Assembly (NCBI RefSeq): GCF_003943465.1 | Contig: NZ_RJPR01000003.1 | Span: 122,477-186,476 of the forward strand | Source of the DNA: Streptococcus cristatus | GTDB lineage: Bacteria; Bacillota; Bacilli; Lactobacillales; Streptococcaceae | DNA: 64,000 bases | Direction of reading: 5' to 3' | Position numbers and translations under genes: made by a program | Notes under the pieces: model-generated | Databases searched by the model: none | What the model was told of the DNA's origin: nothing | What the model saw: the letters and a program-made list of their open reading frames with translations, nothing else | Part shown: positions 25,008-35,539 of the stretch, in pieces | Layout of the letters: each line of letters starts with the position of its first letter | Numbering within the stretch: position 1 is the first letter of the stretch

Positions 25008-26381
25008 TTATTTTCCTAGGCAGAATTGGCTGAAGAGCTGGGTGATAAGCTCATCTGGCGCAGCGTCACCAGTGATTTCACCAAGGATTTCCCAAGTGCG
25101 GGTCAGATCGACTTGGAGGAGATCCACAGGCATGCCTAGTTCCAGTCCCTGATTGACGGCTTGCAGGCTTTCAACAGCCTTTTCGATGAGAGAGATGTGA
25201 CGGGCATTGGACAGATAGGTGGCGTCTTGCTCGACAATTCCAGCATTCTCAAAGAAGAGCTGGTTGATGCGATCCTCGATTTTATCAATATTTTGGTTGT
25301 GGAGAACGGATATCTTGATTGCATCTGCTGGCAGCTGGTCTAGTTCAATCTTCTCTTCAAGGTCAGTTTTGTTAAGTAGGACGATGCGATTGCTGTCTTG
25401 GCTGATTTCAAGCAATTGGCGGTCTTGGTCAGTCAGAGGCTCGCTGGCATTGAGAACCAAGAGAACCAAATCAGCTTCCTGTAAGGCTTTTTTAGAGCGC
25501 TCAACGCCAATCTGCTCCACAAGATCATCCGTTTCCCGAATCCCTGCAGTATCAATGAGCTTAAGCGGTACGCCGTTGATATTGACATACTCCTCGATCA
25601 CATCACGAGTTGTTCCCTCGATGTCGGTCACAATGGCCTTGTCCTCACGCAGAAGGTTGTTAAGCAGGCTGGATTTACCAACATTAGGTCGACCGATGAT
25701 GGCAGTGGAAATCCCTTCACGCAGAATCTTGCCGCGTCGCGCAGTTTTGAGAAGATGGGTCAGAAGTTGCTCGAATTCAAGTGTTTTTTCACGAATGATT
25801 TCCGTCGTTGCTTCCTCAACATCGTCGTACTCAGGATAGTCAATATTGACCTCGACCTGAGCCAGTGTGTTGAGGATTTCCTGGCGGGTGCTATTGATAA
25901 GGTCGGAAAGAGAGCCGTCCAGCTGCTTGACAGCATTGTTCATGGCTTTATCGGTCTTGGCCCGGATGATGTCCATGACAGCCTCAGCCTGAGTCAAATC
26001 CACGCGCCCATTGAGAAAGGCCCGCTTGGTAAACTCACCAGGTTCTGCAAGTCTAGCCCCCTCGCGGATAGCCAGCTGCAGGATTTCATTGGTGACCGCA
26101 ATTCCGCCGTGGGTGTTGATCTCGATAATGTCCTCGCGCGTGAAAGTCTTGGGAGAGCGCATGGCCCCGACCATGACCTCGTCTAGAATCTCCTGATTTT
26201 GAGGGTCGATGATATGACCATAGTTGAGTGTGTGGCTGGCCACTTTGCTTAGATCCTTGCCTTTAAAGATTTTTTGTGCAATAGCAAAGCTGTCCGTCCC
26301 GCTTAGTCTGACGATACCGATGGCTCCTTCCCCAAGAGGGGTCGAAATCGCAGCGATGGTATCAAATTCTCGTGTTATCAT
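25008..26381 (-). CDS. mnmE: tRNA modification GTPase MnmE
   Basis: A 457-aa GTPase that, with MnmG, installs the cmnm5 group on U34 of tRNAs. An N-terminal folate-binding domain ([28 protein letters not shown]) is followed by a helical domain. The inserted G domain has G1 GRPNVGKS (230-237) and the IEGTTRD switch. The C-terminus keeps the catalytic cysteine motif CLGK (454-457). The start ATG 26381 has GAAAGGAT upstream and gives the family length. The frame is open back to 26588, but that extension has no match. A small interrupted gene follows its stop closely. Confidence 0.96.
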   Translation of the reverse strand: MITREFDTIAAISTPLGEGAIGIVRLSGTDSFAIAQKIFKGKDLSKVASHTLNYGHIIDPQNQEILDEVMVGAMRSPKTFTREDIIEINTHGGIAVTNEILQLAIREGARLAEPGEFTKRAFLNGRVDLTQAEAVMDIIRAKTDKAMNNAVKQLDGSLSDLINSTRQEILNTLAQVEVNIDYPEYDDVEEATTEIIREKTLEFEQLLTHLLKTARRGKILREGISTAIIGRPNVGKSSLLNNLLREDKAIVTDIEGTTRDVIEEYVNINGVPLKLIDTAGIRETDDLVEQIGVERSKKALQEADLVLLVLNASEPLTDQDRQLLEISQDSNRIVLLNKTDLEEKIELDQLPADAIKISVLHNQNIDKIEDRINQLFFENAGIVEQDATYLSNARHISLIEKAVESLQAVNQGLELGMPVDLLQVDLTRTWEILGEITGDAAPDELITQLFSQFCLGK

Positions 26382-26622
26382 GTATATCCTTTCAAATGGC
26401 TTATATAACAAGCTTTTTCTAATATTCCGCCCAAAATTCACCCAAAAAGTTTTTGAGACTTGTGCATCATTTTGTCCTTGCTTTGCATTGATTAATAAGT
26501 ATAGTGGGAAAGTGGTAGTTAAATCCTTGTGCCTTAGTAAAATGAGATTGATGGCTAGAGTTTCTTCCTTGATTTTACCAATATTCATAAAAGAAAAACA
26601 GCTGTCGGGTAGGAAATTTATG

Positions 26623-27240
26623 TTATTCTAGACCTGTTCCTATCTTGCTAGTCAGTAGGAAAGAACCGTCTTCGTTTTTTGAAAAAGTTAGGATGACGGC
26701 TTGATATTTGCTCCCTCCTGGTAAGTAGGTGATGGTTTTTAATTCAGAGCCGCTGACAGTGGAAGTGGTTTCGTCAGTTGGTTTGCCGTGGTCGCGAATG
26801 ACGTCGTCGTATTTTGTTCCGCCTGCACCTTTTTTCAAAATATCGCCCTCTTTGAGTGCATCAAATTCTGCTTTTGTCCATGTAAACGTCGTACTTTCTT
26901 CTTTTTCCTTCTCTTCTTCTCTTTCTGACGAATCAATATAGGAACGATAAGAGCTCGAAAGAGTATCAAACCTTTTTCCCATTTCATTGAACATACGGGA
27001 ATAGAATGATAGAGTGACCAGTGCTATAATTAAGGAGAAAAAGGAAATGACAGAGCCAATTATAGCCAAAGTTTTCGGTTTCTTTTGGTTAATAATGAGA
27101 CCGATAATAGCAAGGATAAGAGCAATAGTACCGATAAAAAAAGATAGATAATTGATGATTGGTATCCAGGAGCCAAGTAAAGCGATTGCTCCAAAGACAA
27201 TGGCTAAAATACCTAAAACTTTATTTTCTTGCTGCATCAT
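26623..27240 (-). CDS. Membrane protein with DUF4190-like helices and an outer beta domain
   Basis: A 205-aa protein. The first 85 residues hold three hydrophobic helices ([35 protein letters not shown] and [18 protein letters not shown]), resembling DUF4190-type small membrane domains. A charged Glu/Lys linker ([10 protein letters not shown]) leads to a C-terminal domain ([15 protein letters not shown] to the end). The pattern [17 protein letters not shown] recalls the SmpA/BLIP-like fold used in several streptococcal surface lipoproteins. The function is unknown. GAGGAGGTT precedes ATG 27240. The gene is alone; its terminator is not obvious. Confidence 0.65.
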   Translation of the reverse strand: MMQQENKVLGILAIVFGAIALLGSWIPIINYLSFFIGTIALILAIIGLIINQKKPKTLAIIGSVISFFSLIIALVTLSFYSRMFNEMGKRFDTLSSSYRSYIDSSEREEEKEKEESTTFTWTKAEFDALKEGDILKKGAGGTKYDDVIRDHGKPTDETTSTVSGSELKTITYLPGGSKYQAVILTFSKNEDGSFLLTSKIGTGLE

Positions 27241-27431
27241 AACAACCTCCTCAGATTTTCTATAGCTTACTACTTGAAATATGTATTTCTTTTAGTAATT
27301 TGCCTATCTTCATTGTAGCGTAAAATAGAACTAGGAGCAAGATTTTAAGGAGATTTTCGTGAAATGGAGCACTGTTAAAGTGCGATGAACCGTTTAAAGA
27401 GCTGAAAACACTTTCAAATTTCAAAGAATTG

Positions 27432-27440
27432 TGATATACT
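27432..27440 (+). promoter_or_regulatory. Extended -10 promoter of rpiA operon
   Basis: TGA-TATACT precedes the rpiA ATG by 26 bases, with TTTCAA (27412-27417) as a poor -35 at 17 bases. The intergenic stretch 27241-27431 holds no other clear feature, apart from a short GCACT/AGTGC hairpin. Confidence 0.5.
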
Positions 27441-27466
27441 AAACACAGTTGATTTGAGGAGGTGCT

Positions 27467-28144
27467 ATGGAAACTCTAAAGAAACTAGCAGGCATCAAGG
27501 CTGCTGAATTTGTCGAAGACGGGATGGTGGTCGGTCTGGGAACAGGTTCGACTGCTTACTATTTTGTCGAGGAAATTGGTCGACGTATCAAAGAGGAAGG
27601 CTTGCAGATTACTGCAGTCACCACCTCTAGCGTGACTAGCAAGCAAGCAGAAGGCTTGGGCATTCCGCTGAAATCCATTGATGAAGTGGATCAGGTCGAT
27701 GTGACCGTTGATGGAGCTGATGAAGTGGATCCTCAGTTCAACGGCATCAAAGGCGGAGGCGGAGCCCTGCTGATGGAGAAAGTTGTTGCGACACCTACCA
27801 AGGACTATATCTGGGTGGTTGATGAAAGCAAATTGGTTCAAAAGCTAGGTGCTTTCAAGCTGCCAGTCGAAGTAGTGCAATATGGTGCAGACCAAGTTTT
27901 CCGTCGTTTTGTAGAGGCAGGCTACAAGCCAAGTTTCCGTGAAAAAAATGGCAAACGTTTTATCACGGATATGCAGAATTTCATTATTGATCTAGATTTA
28001 GGTGTAATCGAAAATCCAGTCGAATTTGGCCGAGAATTAGATCATATCGTGGGCGTTGTTGAGCACGGCCTTTTCGCACAAATGGTCAACAAGGTGATCG
28101 TCGCTGGTCAAGGTGGCGTAAACATTTTAGAAGCAAATAACTAG
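27467..28144 (+). CDS. rpiA: Ribose-5-phosphate isomerase A
   Basis: A 225-aa enzyme interconverting ribose-5-phosphate and ribulose-5-phosphate. Family motifs are [11 protein letters not shown] (residues 23-33), [21 protein letters not shown] with the catalytic acids, and DESK. A very strong ribosome binding site, GAGGAGGTG, precedes ATG 27467. It heads the run rpiA-deoB-punA-(deoD), which salvages nucleosides: the phosphorylases release ribose-1-phosphate, DeoB turns it into ribose-5-phosphate, and RpiA passes it to the pentose phosphate pathway. Confidence 0.96.
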   Translation: METLKKLAGIKAAEFVEDGMVVGLGTGSTAYYFVEEIGRRIKEEGLQITAVTTSSVTSKQAEGLGIPLKSIDEVDQVDVTVDGADEVDPQFNGIKGGGGALLMEKVVATPTKDYIWVVDESKLVQKLGAFKLPVEVVQYGADQVFRRFVEAGYKPSFREKNGKRFITDMQNFIIDLDLGVIENPVEFGRELDHIVGVVEHGLFAQMVNKVIVAGQGGVNILEANN

Positions 28145-28157
28145 AAAAGAGGTTTTC

Positions 28158-29369
28158 ATGTCAAAATTTAATCGTATTCACTTAGTCGTTATGGACTCAG
28201 TCGGAATTGGGGCGGCACCAGATGCTAACAATTTTGTTAATGCAGGGGTGCCAGATGGAGCTTCCGATACGCTGGGACATATTTCTAAAGCAGTCGGTCT
28301 AGATGTGCCAAATATGGCTAAGCTGGGCTTGGGCAATATCGAGCGTGAGCAAGCCTTGAAAACTGTACCAGCTGAGGAAAATCCAAGTGGTTACTATACT
28401 AAATTGGAAGAAGTTTCTTTAGGTAAAGACACCATGACAGGCCACTGGGAAATCATGGGTCTGAACATTACTGAGCCTTTTGATACTTTCTGGAACGGCT
28501 TCCCAGAGGAAATCTTGACTAAAATTGAAGAATTTTCTGGCCGTAAAGTTATTCGTGAGGCGAACAAACCTTATTCTGGCACGGCAGTTATTGACGACTT
28601 CGGGCCTCGTCAGATGGAAACTGGCGAATTGATTATCTATACTTCTGCAGATCCAGTGCTTCAAATCGCGGCTCATGAGGAGATTATTCCTTTAGATGAG
28701 CTCTATCGTATCTGCGAATACGCTCGCTCTATCACCTTGGAACGACCTGCGCTTCTGGGACGGATCATCGCTCGCCCTTATGTGGGTGAGCCAGGTAACT
28801 TCACTCGTACAGCCAATCGCCATGACTATGCAGTTTCTCCATTTGAGCCAACTGTTTTGGACAAGCTCAATGAAGCTGGTATTGATACTTATTCAGTTGG
28901 TAAGATTAACGACATCTTCAACGGTGCAGGTATCAACCACGACATGGGCCACAACCAGTCCAATAATCATGGTGTAGACAATTTGGTCAAGGCTATTCAG
29001 TCTGAGGATTTCAAGTATGGCTTCTCATTTACCAACTTGGTAGACTTCGATGCTCTTTATGGTCACCGTCGTGATCCGCATGGCTACCGTGATTGTCTGC
29101 AAGAGTTTGACGCTCGCTTGCCAGAAATCATTGAAAACATGCGTGAAGACGACTTACTCATGATTACTGCTGACCACGGTAATGACCCGACCTATGCTGG
29201 GACAGACCACACTCGTGAGTACATTCCGCTCTTGGTCTTTGGTAAATCCCTCAAGGGGAATGGTCACTTGCCTGTCGGACATTTTTCGGATATTTCAGCA
29301 ACCATCGCTGACAATTTCGGTGTCGACAAGGCCATGATTGGTGAAAGCTTCTTGGACAAATTGGTATAA
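28158..29369 (+). CDS. deoB: Phosphopentomutase
   Basis: A 403-aa alkaline-phosphatase-superfamily metalloenzyme converting (deoxy)ribose-1-phosphate to the 5-phosphate. The N-terminal metal motif [15 protein letters not shown], the phosphorylated threonine region [15 protein letters not shown], and the C-terminal metal ligands in [27 protein letters not shown] are present. It begins 13 bases after rpiA behind AAAAGAGG. The order within the salvage operon fits its role between the phosphorylases and RpiA. Confidence 0.97.
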   Translation: MSKFNRIHLVVMDSVGIGAAPDANNFVNAGVPDGASDTLGHISKAVGLDVPNMAKLGLGNIEREQALKTVPAEENPSGYYTKLEEVSLGKDTMTGHWEIMGLNITEPFDTFWNGFPEEILTKIEEFSGRKVIREANKPYSGTAVIDDFGPRQMETGELIIYTSADPVLQIAAHEEIIPLDELYRICEYARSITLERPALLGRIIARPYVGEPGNFTRTANRHDYAVSPFEPTVLDKLNEAGIDTYSVGKINDIFNGAGINHDMGHNQSNNHGVDNLVKAIQSEDFKYGFSFTNLVDFDALYGHRRDPHGYRDCLQEFDARLPEIIENMREDDLLMITADHGNDPTYAGTDHTREYIPLLVFGKSLKGNGHLPVGHFSDISATIADNFGVDKAMIGESFLDKLV

Positions 29370-29395
29370 GCGTAAGAGAGTGAGGAAAATATTTT

Positions 29396-30208
29396 ATGAC
29401 AACATTATCTGAGAAAATCAAAGAAACGGCCGCCTTTCTGAAAGAAAAAGGCATGACAGAACCTGAGTTTGGCTTGATTCTGGGATCTGGTTTGGGAGAA
29501 TTGGCTTCTGAAATTGAAAATGCTGTTAGTCTTGACTATGCGGACATTCCAAACTGGGGTCGCTCAACTGTCGTTGGTCACGCTGGGAAATTAGTCTATG
29601 GAGACTTGGCAGGCCGCAAAGTTTTGGCACTGCAAGGCCGTTTCCATTTCTATGAAGGAAATCCTTTAGAAATCGTTACTTTCCCAGTGCGTGTGATGAA
29701 GGCTCTCGGTGCGACAGGTGTTATTGTGACCAATGCTGCCGGTGGTATCGGTTATGGCCCTGGTACGCTTATGGCCATCACTGACCATATCAACATGACA
29801 GGTCAAAATCCTTTGATCGGTGAAAACTTGGATGAATTTGGTCCACGTTTTCCTGATATGTCTAAATCTTATACACCAGAATATCGTGCAACTGCTCATC
29901 AAGTCGCTGATAAGCTTGGCATTAAGCTGGATGACGGTGTCTATATTGGTGTTACCGGTCCAACTTACGAAACACCAGCAGAAATCCGTGCTTATAAGAC
30001 GCTCGGAGCAGATGCAGTTGGCATGTCTACTGTTCCCGAAGTGATCGTGGCTGCCCATTCAGGCTTGAAAGTTCTCGGAATTTCATGCATTACCAATCAT
30101 GCTGCTGGATTCCAAGAAGAGCTTAATCACGAGGAAGTGGTTGAAGTGACAGAGCGTGTCAAAGGTGATTTCAAACGACTACTTAAAGCCATTCTTGCTG
30201 AATTGTAA
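29396..30208 (+). CDS. punA: Purine nucleoside phosphorylase, trimeric type
   Basis: A 270-aa enzyme of the trimeric (PNP/MTAP, guanosine/inosine) class. The phosphate-binding GSGLGELASEIE, NAAGGIGYGPGTLMAITDHIN, and the purine-binding region GADAVGMSTVPEVIVAAHSGLKVLGISCITN are conserved. It phosphorolyses (deoxy)guanosine and inosine to base plus (deoxy)ribose-1-phosphate. It is 26 bases after deoB, behind GTGAGGAAAA. A long inverted-repeat structure, 30238-30352, separates it from deoD. Confidence 0.95.
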   Translation: MTTLSEKIKETAAFLKEKGMTEPEFGLILGSGLGELASEIENAVSLDYADIPNWGRSTVVGHAGKLVYGDLAGRKVLALQGRFHFYEGNPLEIVTFPVRVMKALGATGVIVTNAAGGIGYGPGTLMAITDHINMTGQNPLIGENLDEFGPRFPDMSKSYTPEYRATAHQVADKLGIKLDDGVYIGVTGPTYETPAEIRAYKTLGADAVGMSTVPEVIVAAHSGLKVLGISCITNHAAGFQEELNHEEVVEVTERVKGDFKRLLKAILAEL

Positions 30209-30237
30209 GAAAATAAAATATTAAACGAAGGAAAGGT

Positions 30238-30352
30238 AGAGCGAAGCGTTCAGATTTGAACACGAGCGGAAAACTCGGAAAATAAATAATCTGACTGAGA
30301 AATCAGGATTTCTCGTCAGATTCCTAATTTTCAGTCGTTTTCTTGTCGCTCT
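30238..30352 (+). repeat. 115-bp nested inverted-repeat element between punA and deoD
   Basis: The outer arms are AGAGCGA (30238-30244) and TCGCTCT (30346-30352). Middle arms are GAAAACTCGGAAAAT and ATTTTCAGTCGTTTTC. The inner stem is AATCTGAC-T-GAGAAAT and ATTTCTC-GTCAGATT (30288-30322) around CAGG. The whole segment can fold into one long hairpin and may be a MITE or an mRNA stability/attenuation structure. No T-tract follows the inner stem directly. Confidence 0.7.
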
Positions 30353-30367
30353 TTGTATCATAAAATT

Positions 30368-31075
30368 ATGTCTATCCATATTGCTGCTAAACAAGGTGAG
30401 ATTGCTGATAAAATTCTCTTGCCGGGTGATCCGCTTCGTGCTAAGTTTATTGCAGAAAATTTCCTTGAAGATGCTGTTTGTTTTAACGAAGTACGGAACA
30501 TGTTTGGTTACACTGGTACTTACAAGGGTCAGCGGGTTTCTGTTATGGGAACGGGCATGGGAATGCCGTCAATCTCTATCTATGCGCGTGAGTTGATTGT
30601 GGACTACGGTGTGAAAAAGCTAATTCGTGTGGGAACGGCTGGTTCGCTCAATGCAGATGTTCACGTTCGTGAATTGGTTTTAGCTCAAGCGGCTGCGACC
30701 AACTCAAACATTATCCGCAATGACTGGCCTCAGTATGATTTTCCGCAGATTGCCAGCTTTGACCTGCTGGACAAGGCTTATCATATCGCTAAAGATCTGG
30801 GCATGACGACCCATGTCGGAAATGTTTTGTCGTCAGATGTTTTCTATTCGAACTATTTTGAGAAAAATATCGAGCTAGGCAAATGGGGTGTGAAAGCTGT
30901 TGAAATGGAAGCTGCAGCCCTTTACTATCTGGCTGCCCAGCACCAAGTAGATGCGCTAGCTATCATGACCATTTCTGATAGCTTGGTCAATCCTGACGAA
31001 GATACGACAGCAGAGGAACGTCAAAATACCTTCACTGATATGATGAAGGTTGGTTTGGAAACCTTGATTGATTAA
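30368..31075 (+). CDS. deoD: Purine nucleoside phosphorylase, hexameric DeoD type
   Basis: A 235-aa hexameric enzyme acting on 6-oxo and 6-amino purine nucleosides including adenosine. Motifs are [15 protein letters not shown] (phosphate site), [18 protein letters not shown], and the purine/ribose site [15 protein letters not shown] with ISDSL, where the catalytic Asp lies. The start is ATG 30368 ([10 protein letters not shown]). No ribosome binding site is visible; a -10-like TATCAT lies exactly six bases before the ATG, so a leaderless start is possible. Translation of the next gene begins two bases after its stop. Confidence 0.95.
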   Translation: MSIHIAAKQGEIADKILLPGDPLRAKFIAENFLEDAVCFNEVRNMFGYTGTYKGQRVSVMGTGMGMPSISIYARELIVDYGVKKLIRVGTAGSLNADVHVRELVLAQAAATNSNIIRNDWPQYDFPQIASFDLLDKAYHIAKDLGMTTHVGNVLSSDVFYSNYFEKNIELGKWGVKAVEMEAAALYYLAAQHQVDALAIMTISDSLVNPDEDTTAEERQNTFTDMMKVGLETLID

Positions 31076-31077
31076 GC

Positions 31078-31854
31078 ATGAATCTAGATTTAAAAGAGGA
31101 GATTCTCTTTGCGATTTCCCGTTATGACTATGCTTATGCCTATAAACTGGCGCAGAAGTTGATGGGAAGTTCCTCGATTGTAACTAGCCTGTTGGCTATT
31201 CTGGCAGAGCGCAGAGAGCTCAATATTCTGCCAGCCATGGATGAAGAGTTGAAGACTGCCTTGCAGACGCAAAGCGGTTTTCAGCTTTTTTGCCATACCG
31301 ATTTGGCTGACGAGCAGTTGGCTAACTATCTCTATGATTTGGAAGCCAAATTGCGCAATGAGCAGATTATTGATTTCGTTCGAGCGGTCAGCCCAGCGAT
31401 TTATCGGATTTTCATGCGCTTGATCAAGCTGGAAATTCCTGATATTGAGCACTTTATCCATAATTCTCGTGAAGCCAGCTATGACCGCTGGAAGTTTGAA
31501 CGGATGCGAGAGTCGGATTATGCTGCCTTACAGGTCTTTCATGCGGAAAGCACGGTCAATTCATCTAGTCTGACAGAGTTGATTTTGCATTTGGATCTGC
31601 CAGAGTCTGTCAAGGAAGAGGTCAGACAGCTGCGGGAATTGGAAAAGTCAGTCCGAAATCCGCTGGCTCATCTGATTAAGCCCTTTGATGAGGCAGAATT
31701 ATATCGGACAACCGGCTTTTCATCCCAGTATTTCATGGAGATTTTGGTAGATTTGGCGCGCTTTACAGGGATTGTCTACGATCGGGACCATTTTTATTTT
31801 GATGAGGTAAACCGCTTGGTTAGAGCTTTATTGACAGGAGAGGAAAATGGATAA
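31078..31854 (+). CDS. HEPN-motif protein of unknown function
   Basis: A 258-aa soluble, mostly helical protein. R193-N-P-L-A-H198 near the C-terminus (ELEKSVRNPLAHLIKPF) fits the R-x4-6-H motif of HEPN ribonucleases, such as the Csm6/Csx1 group. Helices RYDYAYAYKLAQKL at the N-terminus and QIIDFVRAVSPAIYRIFMRLI in the middle also recall Csm6-type HEPN regions. No CARF sensor domain is apparent. It starts two bases after deoD with no ribosome binding site, suggesting coupled translation. It overlaps the sirtuin gene by eight bases. A nuclease function is inference. Confidence 0.55.
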   Translation: MNLDLKEEILFAISRYDYAYAYKLAQKLMGSSSIVTSLLAILAERRELNILPAMDEELKTALQTQSGFQLFCHTDLADEQLANYLYDLEAKLRNEQIIDFVRAVSPAIYRIFMRLIKLEIPDIEHFIHNSREASYDRWKFERMRESDYAALQVFHAESTVNSSSLTELILHLDLPESVKEEVRQLRELEKSVRNPLAHLIKPFDEAELYRTTGFSSQYFMEILVDLARFTGIVYDRDHFYFDEVNRLVRALLTGEENG

Positions 31855-32578
31855 AATACAGCAGTTGCAAGACATGATTGACCAAAGTCAGAATATCGTC
31901 TTTTTCGGTGGGGCGGGTGTCTCGACCGAGTCTAATATCCCTGACTTTCGCAGTTCGGATGGGATTTATAGTGTTAAGCTAGGTCGGCATTTTACGGCAG
32001 AGCAGTTGGTTTCGCATACCATGTTTGAGCGCTATCCGCAGGAGTTTTTCGACTTTTACAAGAAATATCTACTCTATCCAGATGCCAAGCCCAATGCGGC
32101 TCACGCCTATCTGGCTCATCTGGAGAAGACCGGCAAGCTCAAGGCTGTGGTGACGCAAAATATTGACAGCCTGCACGAAATGGCTGGTTCAAAAAATGTC
32201 CTCAAGTTGCACGGCAGTGCGGATAGAAATTTCTGTCTAAACTGTCAGCGATTTTACGATTTGGAGGCATTTCTAGCTCTGCCTGGAACGGTGCCCTACT
32301 GCCCTGACTGCGACGGCATGATCAAGCCTGATGTGACCCTCTATGAAGAGTCTTTGGATATGGAGACTTTCCAGCAAGCCGCGCAGGCCATTCATCAAGC
32401 CGACCTGCTGATCATCGGAGGTACCTCCTTGGTCGTCTATCCCGCAGCCAGTCTCATCCAGTACTTTGCTGGCAAGCATCTGGTCGTTATCAACAAGACC
32501 AGCATTCCACAGGACAAGCAAGCTGACCTCGTCATCGAAGGAAAGATAGGGGAAGTTTTGGGCAAATTACGACAATAA
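31847..32578 (+). CDS. SIR2-family NAD-dependent protein deacylase
   Basis: A 243-aa canonical bacterial sirtuin. NAD-binding motifs are GGAGVSTESNIPDFR (21-35) and TQNIDSLHEMAG. The catalytic H122 is in LKLHGS. A zinc site uses C130, C133, C152 and C155. All key residues are present, so it should remove acyl groups from lysine, using NAD and producing nicotinamide and O-acyl-ADP-ribose. AGGAGAGG precedes the ATG, which lies inside the end of the HEPN-motif gene. Short single-domain sirtuins are generally housekeeping, but the overlap with a HEPN-type gene is notable. A bidirectional hairpin ends the operon. Confidence 0.9.
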   Translation: MDKIQQLQDMIDQSQNIVFFGGAGVSTESNIPDFRSSDGIYSVKLGRHFTAEQLVSHTMFERYPQEFFDFYKKYLLYPDAKPNAAHAYLAHLEKTGKLKAVVTQNIDSLHEMAGSKNVLKLHGSADRNFCLNCQRFYDLEAFLALPGTVPYCPDCDGMIKPDVTLYEESLDMETFQQAAQAIHQADLLIIGGTSLVVYPAASLIQYFAGKHLVVINKTSIPQDKQADLVIEGKIGEVLGKLRQ

Positions 32579-32583
32579 AAAAG

Positions 32584-32624
32584 AACACCTGATGTGAGCA
32601 TTGGATGCTTGTTTCAGGTGTTTT
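32584..32624. terminator. Bidirectional terminator between the sirtuin and LysR genes
   Basis: AACACCTGA (32584-32592) and TCAGGTGTT (32614-32622) form a stem with TTTTAC on one side and AT-rich sequence on the other, between convergent genes. Confidence 0.75.
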
Positions 32625-32627
32625 ACT

Positions 32628-33536
32628 TTACTTATCAAACTGTACTTCCTCAATCAGGTACTCGATAAAGCGCTCGCCCATCTTGGACAGGCTAGCTTTT
32701 TCGTGCTGGATATAGACCAGCTCGATCGGGTCATCGATGTCCAGTGGGATAGAGACGATATTGTCGCCGTTGAGGTTGCTGTTGAGAATACCGGTCGCAA
32801 TCGTGTAGCCGTCCAGACCGATCAAAAGGTTAAAGAGGGTTGCACGGTCGCTGACGACGATAGATTTTTTATGGTGCTCCTGAGAGAGAATTTCCTCAGA
32901 AAAGTAGAAGGAATTGTGAGTCCCTTGGTCATAGCTGAGATAAGGGAAATCCTCCAAGTCCGACAGTTGTACCAGCTTTTTCTTGGCCAGCGGATTGGAT
33001 TTGCTGACAAAGATATGGGGCTGAGCTGTGAAGAGGTGGGTCGCAATCAGATGGCTATCATCCAGCATTTTAGAGAGGACATCACGGTTATAGCTGTTGA
33101 GGAAGAGGACACCGATCTCGCTGCGGAAGTTTTTTACGTCGTCAATGATTTCCCAAGTCCGAGTTTCCCGCAGAAAGAGTTCGTATTTCTCCATATCGCT
33201 TTTTTTAAGCAGGGAGACAAAGGCATTGACCACAAAGGCATAATGCTGGGCAGAGACGCTGAAAAGCTCGCGGTGGGCGACAGGATTTTTGTATCGCTCC
33301 TCTAGAAGCTGAGTTTGCTCAACTACCTGACGGGCATAGGAAAGAAACTCCATGCCGTCTTTGGTCAAGGTAATTCCTTTGGGATTGCGAATGAAAATCT
33401 CGATGCCCATTTCATTTTCCAAATCTCGCACAGCGTTGGACAAGCTAGGCTGGGTGATAAAAAGTTGCTTGGCAGCCTCGTTCATGCTGCCGGTCTCGAC
33501 GATTTTGATAATGTAGTGTAATTGTTGAATTCTCAT
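32628..33536 (-). CDS. LysR-family regulator, CpsY/MtaR-like
   Basis: A 302-aa LysR-type regulator with an N-terminal winged helix-turn-helix (1-60, MRIQQLHYIIKIVETGSMNEAAKQLFITQPSLSNAVRDLENEMG) and a C-terminal effector-binding domain. The sequence resembles the CpsY/MtaR/MetR group of streptococci, which controls methionine uptake, capsule or intracellular survival genes. That assignment is from memory of the family and is not certain. It is divergent from the pyrK unit and transcribed alone; its own promoter lies in 33537-33620 on the minus strand. The ligand is not evident. Confidence 0.75.
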   Translation of the reverse strand: MRIQQLHYIIKIVETGSMNEAAKQLFITQPSLSNAVRDLENEMGIEIFIRNPKGITLTKDGMEFLSYARQVVEQTQLLEERYKNPVAHRELFSVSAQHYAFVVNAFVSLLKKSDMEKYELFLRETRTWEIIDDVKNFRSEIGVLFLNSYNRDVLSKMLDDSHLIATHLFTAQPHIFVSKSNPLAKKKLVQLSDLEDFPYLSYDQGTHNSFYFSEEILSQEHHKKSIVVSDRATLFNLLIGLDGYTIATGILNSNLNGDNIVSIPLDIDDPIELVYIQHEKASLSKMGERFIEYLIEEVQFDK

Positions 33537-33559
33537 AGGTCTATTTTATCATATTAGCA

Positions 33560-33588
33560 TTGACAAAACACGGTTTAAGTTGTAAAAT
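33560..33588 (+). promoter_or_regulatory. Promoter of the pyrK-pyrDb unit
   Basis: TTGACA (33560-33565), 17 bases, TAAAAT (33583-33588). Confidence 0.85.
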
Positions 33589-33605
33589 ATTTTAAATTCA
33601 ACCTT

Positions 33606-33703
33606 TAATCAAGTCCAGTGAGGCTGCAAGGTAGGAAAAACGGTATAAGGGGCAATTTGACTGCCTCGTTTTTTGCAAAACCTTGCTGCGGCGAGGTTTT
33701 TTC
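33606..33703 (+). promoter_or_regulatory. PyrR-dependent attenuator upstream of pyrK
   Basis: AAGTCCAGTGAGGCTG (33611-33626) matches the PyrR RNA-binding consensus ARUCCNGNGAGGYU. The terminator AACCTTGC/GCGAGGTT followed by TTTTTT is at 33679-33702. When UMP/UTP is high, PyrR binding blocks the antiterminator and transcription stops before pyrK. Confidence 0.9.
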
Positions 33704-33723
33704 TTGTAGAAAGTGAGGTTGTC

Positions 33724-34530
33724 ATGGTTAGTGACAGTTGTAAAAAGAGATTTGGCAAGATTATGCTGGAGCAGATGGAGCTGCTGGAGCAAGTAGAAAT
33801 TGCGCCTCAGATTTTTTCGATGCGCCTGAAAGGCCAGATGGTGAGACAGATGCAGGTTGGGCAATTCCTGCATATCCGAGTACCAGATGATAGCAAGCTT
33901 CTGCGACGCCCGATTTCCATATCGGAGATTGACCGAGAGCAAGATATCTGCCGGATTATCTATCGGGTCGAAGGTGGTGGGACGGCCCTATTCTCTCAGC
34001 TTCCTGTCGGTAGCTATCTTGATGTCATGGGACCTCAGGGAAATGGCTTTGATTTGTCTCCGGCAGAAAAGGGCGACAAGGTCTTGATTATTGGTGGTGG
34101 TATCGGTGTGCCTCCTCTCTTGCAAACAGCGAAAGAACTGTATGCCAAGGGAGTCCACGTTACAGCAGTATTAGGATTTGCCAATCAATCTGCGGTTATT
34201 TTGGAAGAAGAATTTCGTGAGTGCAGTCAGTTGTTTATCACTACAGATGATGGTACTTATGGTCAAAAGGGCTATGTATCAACCATTGTCGATGAGCTGA
34301 CAGAAGAGTTTGCTGCGGTTTATTCTTGTGGGGCGCCCGGTATGCTCCAGTATGTGGATCGAAAATTTCATGATCATCCCCATGCCTATCTATCGATGGA
34401 GTCTCGGATGGCTTGTGGCATGGGTGCCTGCTATGCCTGCGTCGTTCATGTAGCAGGTCAGGATGAAGCGGTCAATAAGCGGGTTTGTGAAGACGGTCCA
34501 GTTTTTGAGACTGGGACCATTGTGCTTTAG
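33724..34530 (+). CDS. pyrK: Dihydroorotate dehydrogenase electron-transfer subunit
   Basis: A 268-aa flavoprotein subunit that passes electrons from dihydroorotate oxidation (PyrDb) to NAD. A ferredoxin-reductase-like FAD domain (RRPISISEI, around residue 60) and NAD-binding region (VLIIGGGIGVPPLL) are followed by a [2Fe-2S] cysteine motif near the C-terminus (RMACGMGACYACVVH ... RVCEDGPVF). The start ATG 33724 has AGTGAGG upstream. An in-frame ATG at 33763 would match the shorter family N-terminus. It is 12 bases before pyrDb and under PyrR attenuation. Confidence 0.95.
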   Translation: MVSDSCKKRFGKIMLEQMELLEQVEIAPQIFSMRLKGQMVRQMQVGQFLHIRVPDDSKLLRRPISISEIDREQDICRIIYRVEGGGTALFSQLPVGSYLDVMGPQGNGFDLSPAEKGDKVLIIGGGIGVPPLLQTAKELYAKGVHVTAVLGFANQSAVILEEEFRECSQLFITTDDGTYGQKGYVSTIVDELTEEFAAVYSCGAPGMLQYVDRKFHDHPHAYLSMESRMACGMGACYACVVHVAGQDEAVNKRVCEDGPVFETGTIVL

Positions 34531-35481
<951 letters not shown>

Positions 35482-35494
35482 GCTCGATTTTCTC

Positions 35495-35523
35495 TTGACA
35501 AACTTCCCAGTAAATTATAGAAT
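35495..35523 (+). promoter_or_regulatory. Promoter of the pyrF-pyrE unit
   Basis: TTGACA (35495-35500), 17 bases, TAGAAT (35518-35523), beginning 14 bases after the pyrDb stop. Confidence 0.85.
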
Positions 35524-35539
35524 GTTTAAGATAAAACCT

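Noticed and set aside
26382..26588. N-terminal extension of mnmE
   Set aside because: The family start [13 protein letters not shown] with a good ribosome binding site is at 26381; the extension resembles no MnmE sequence.
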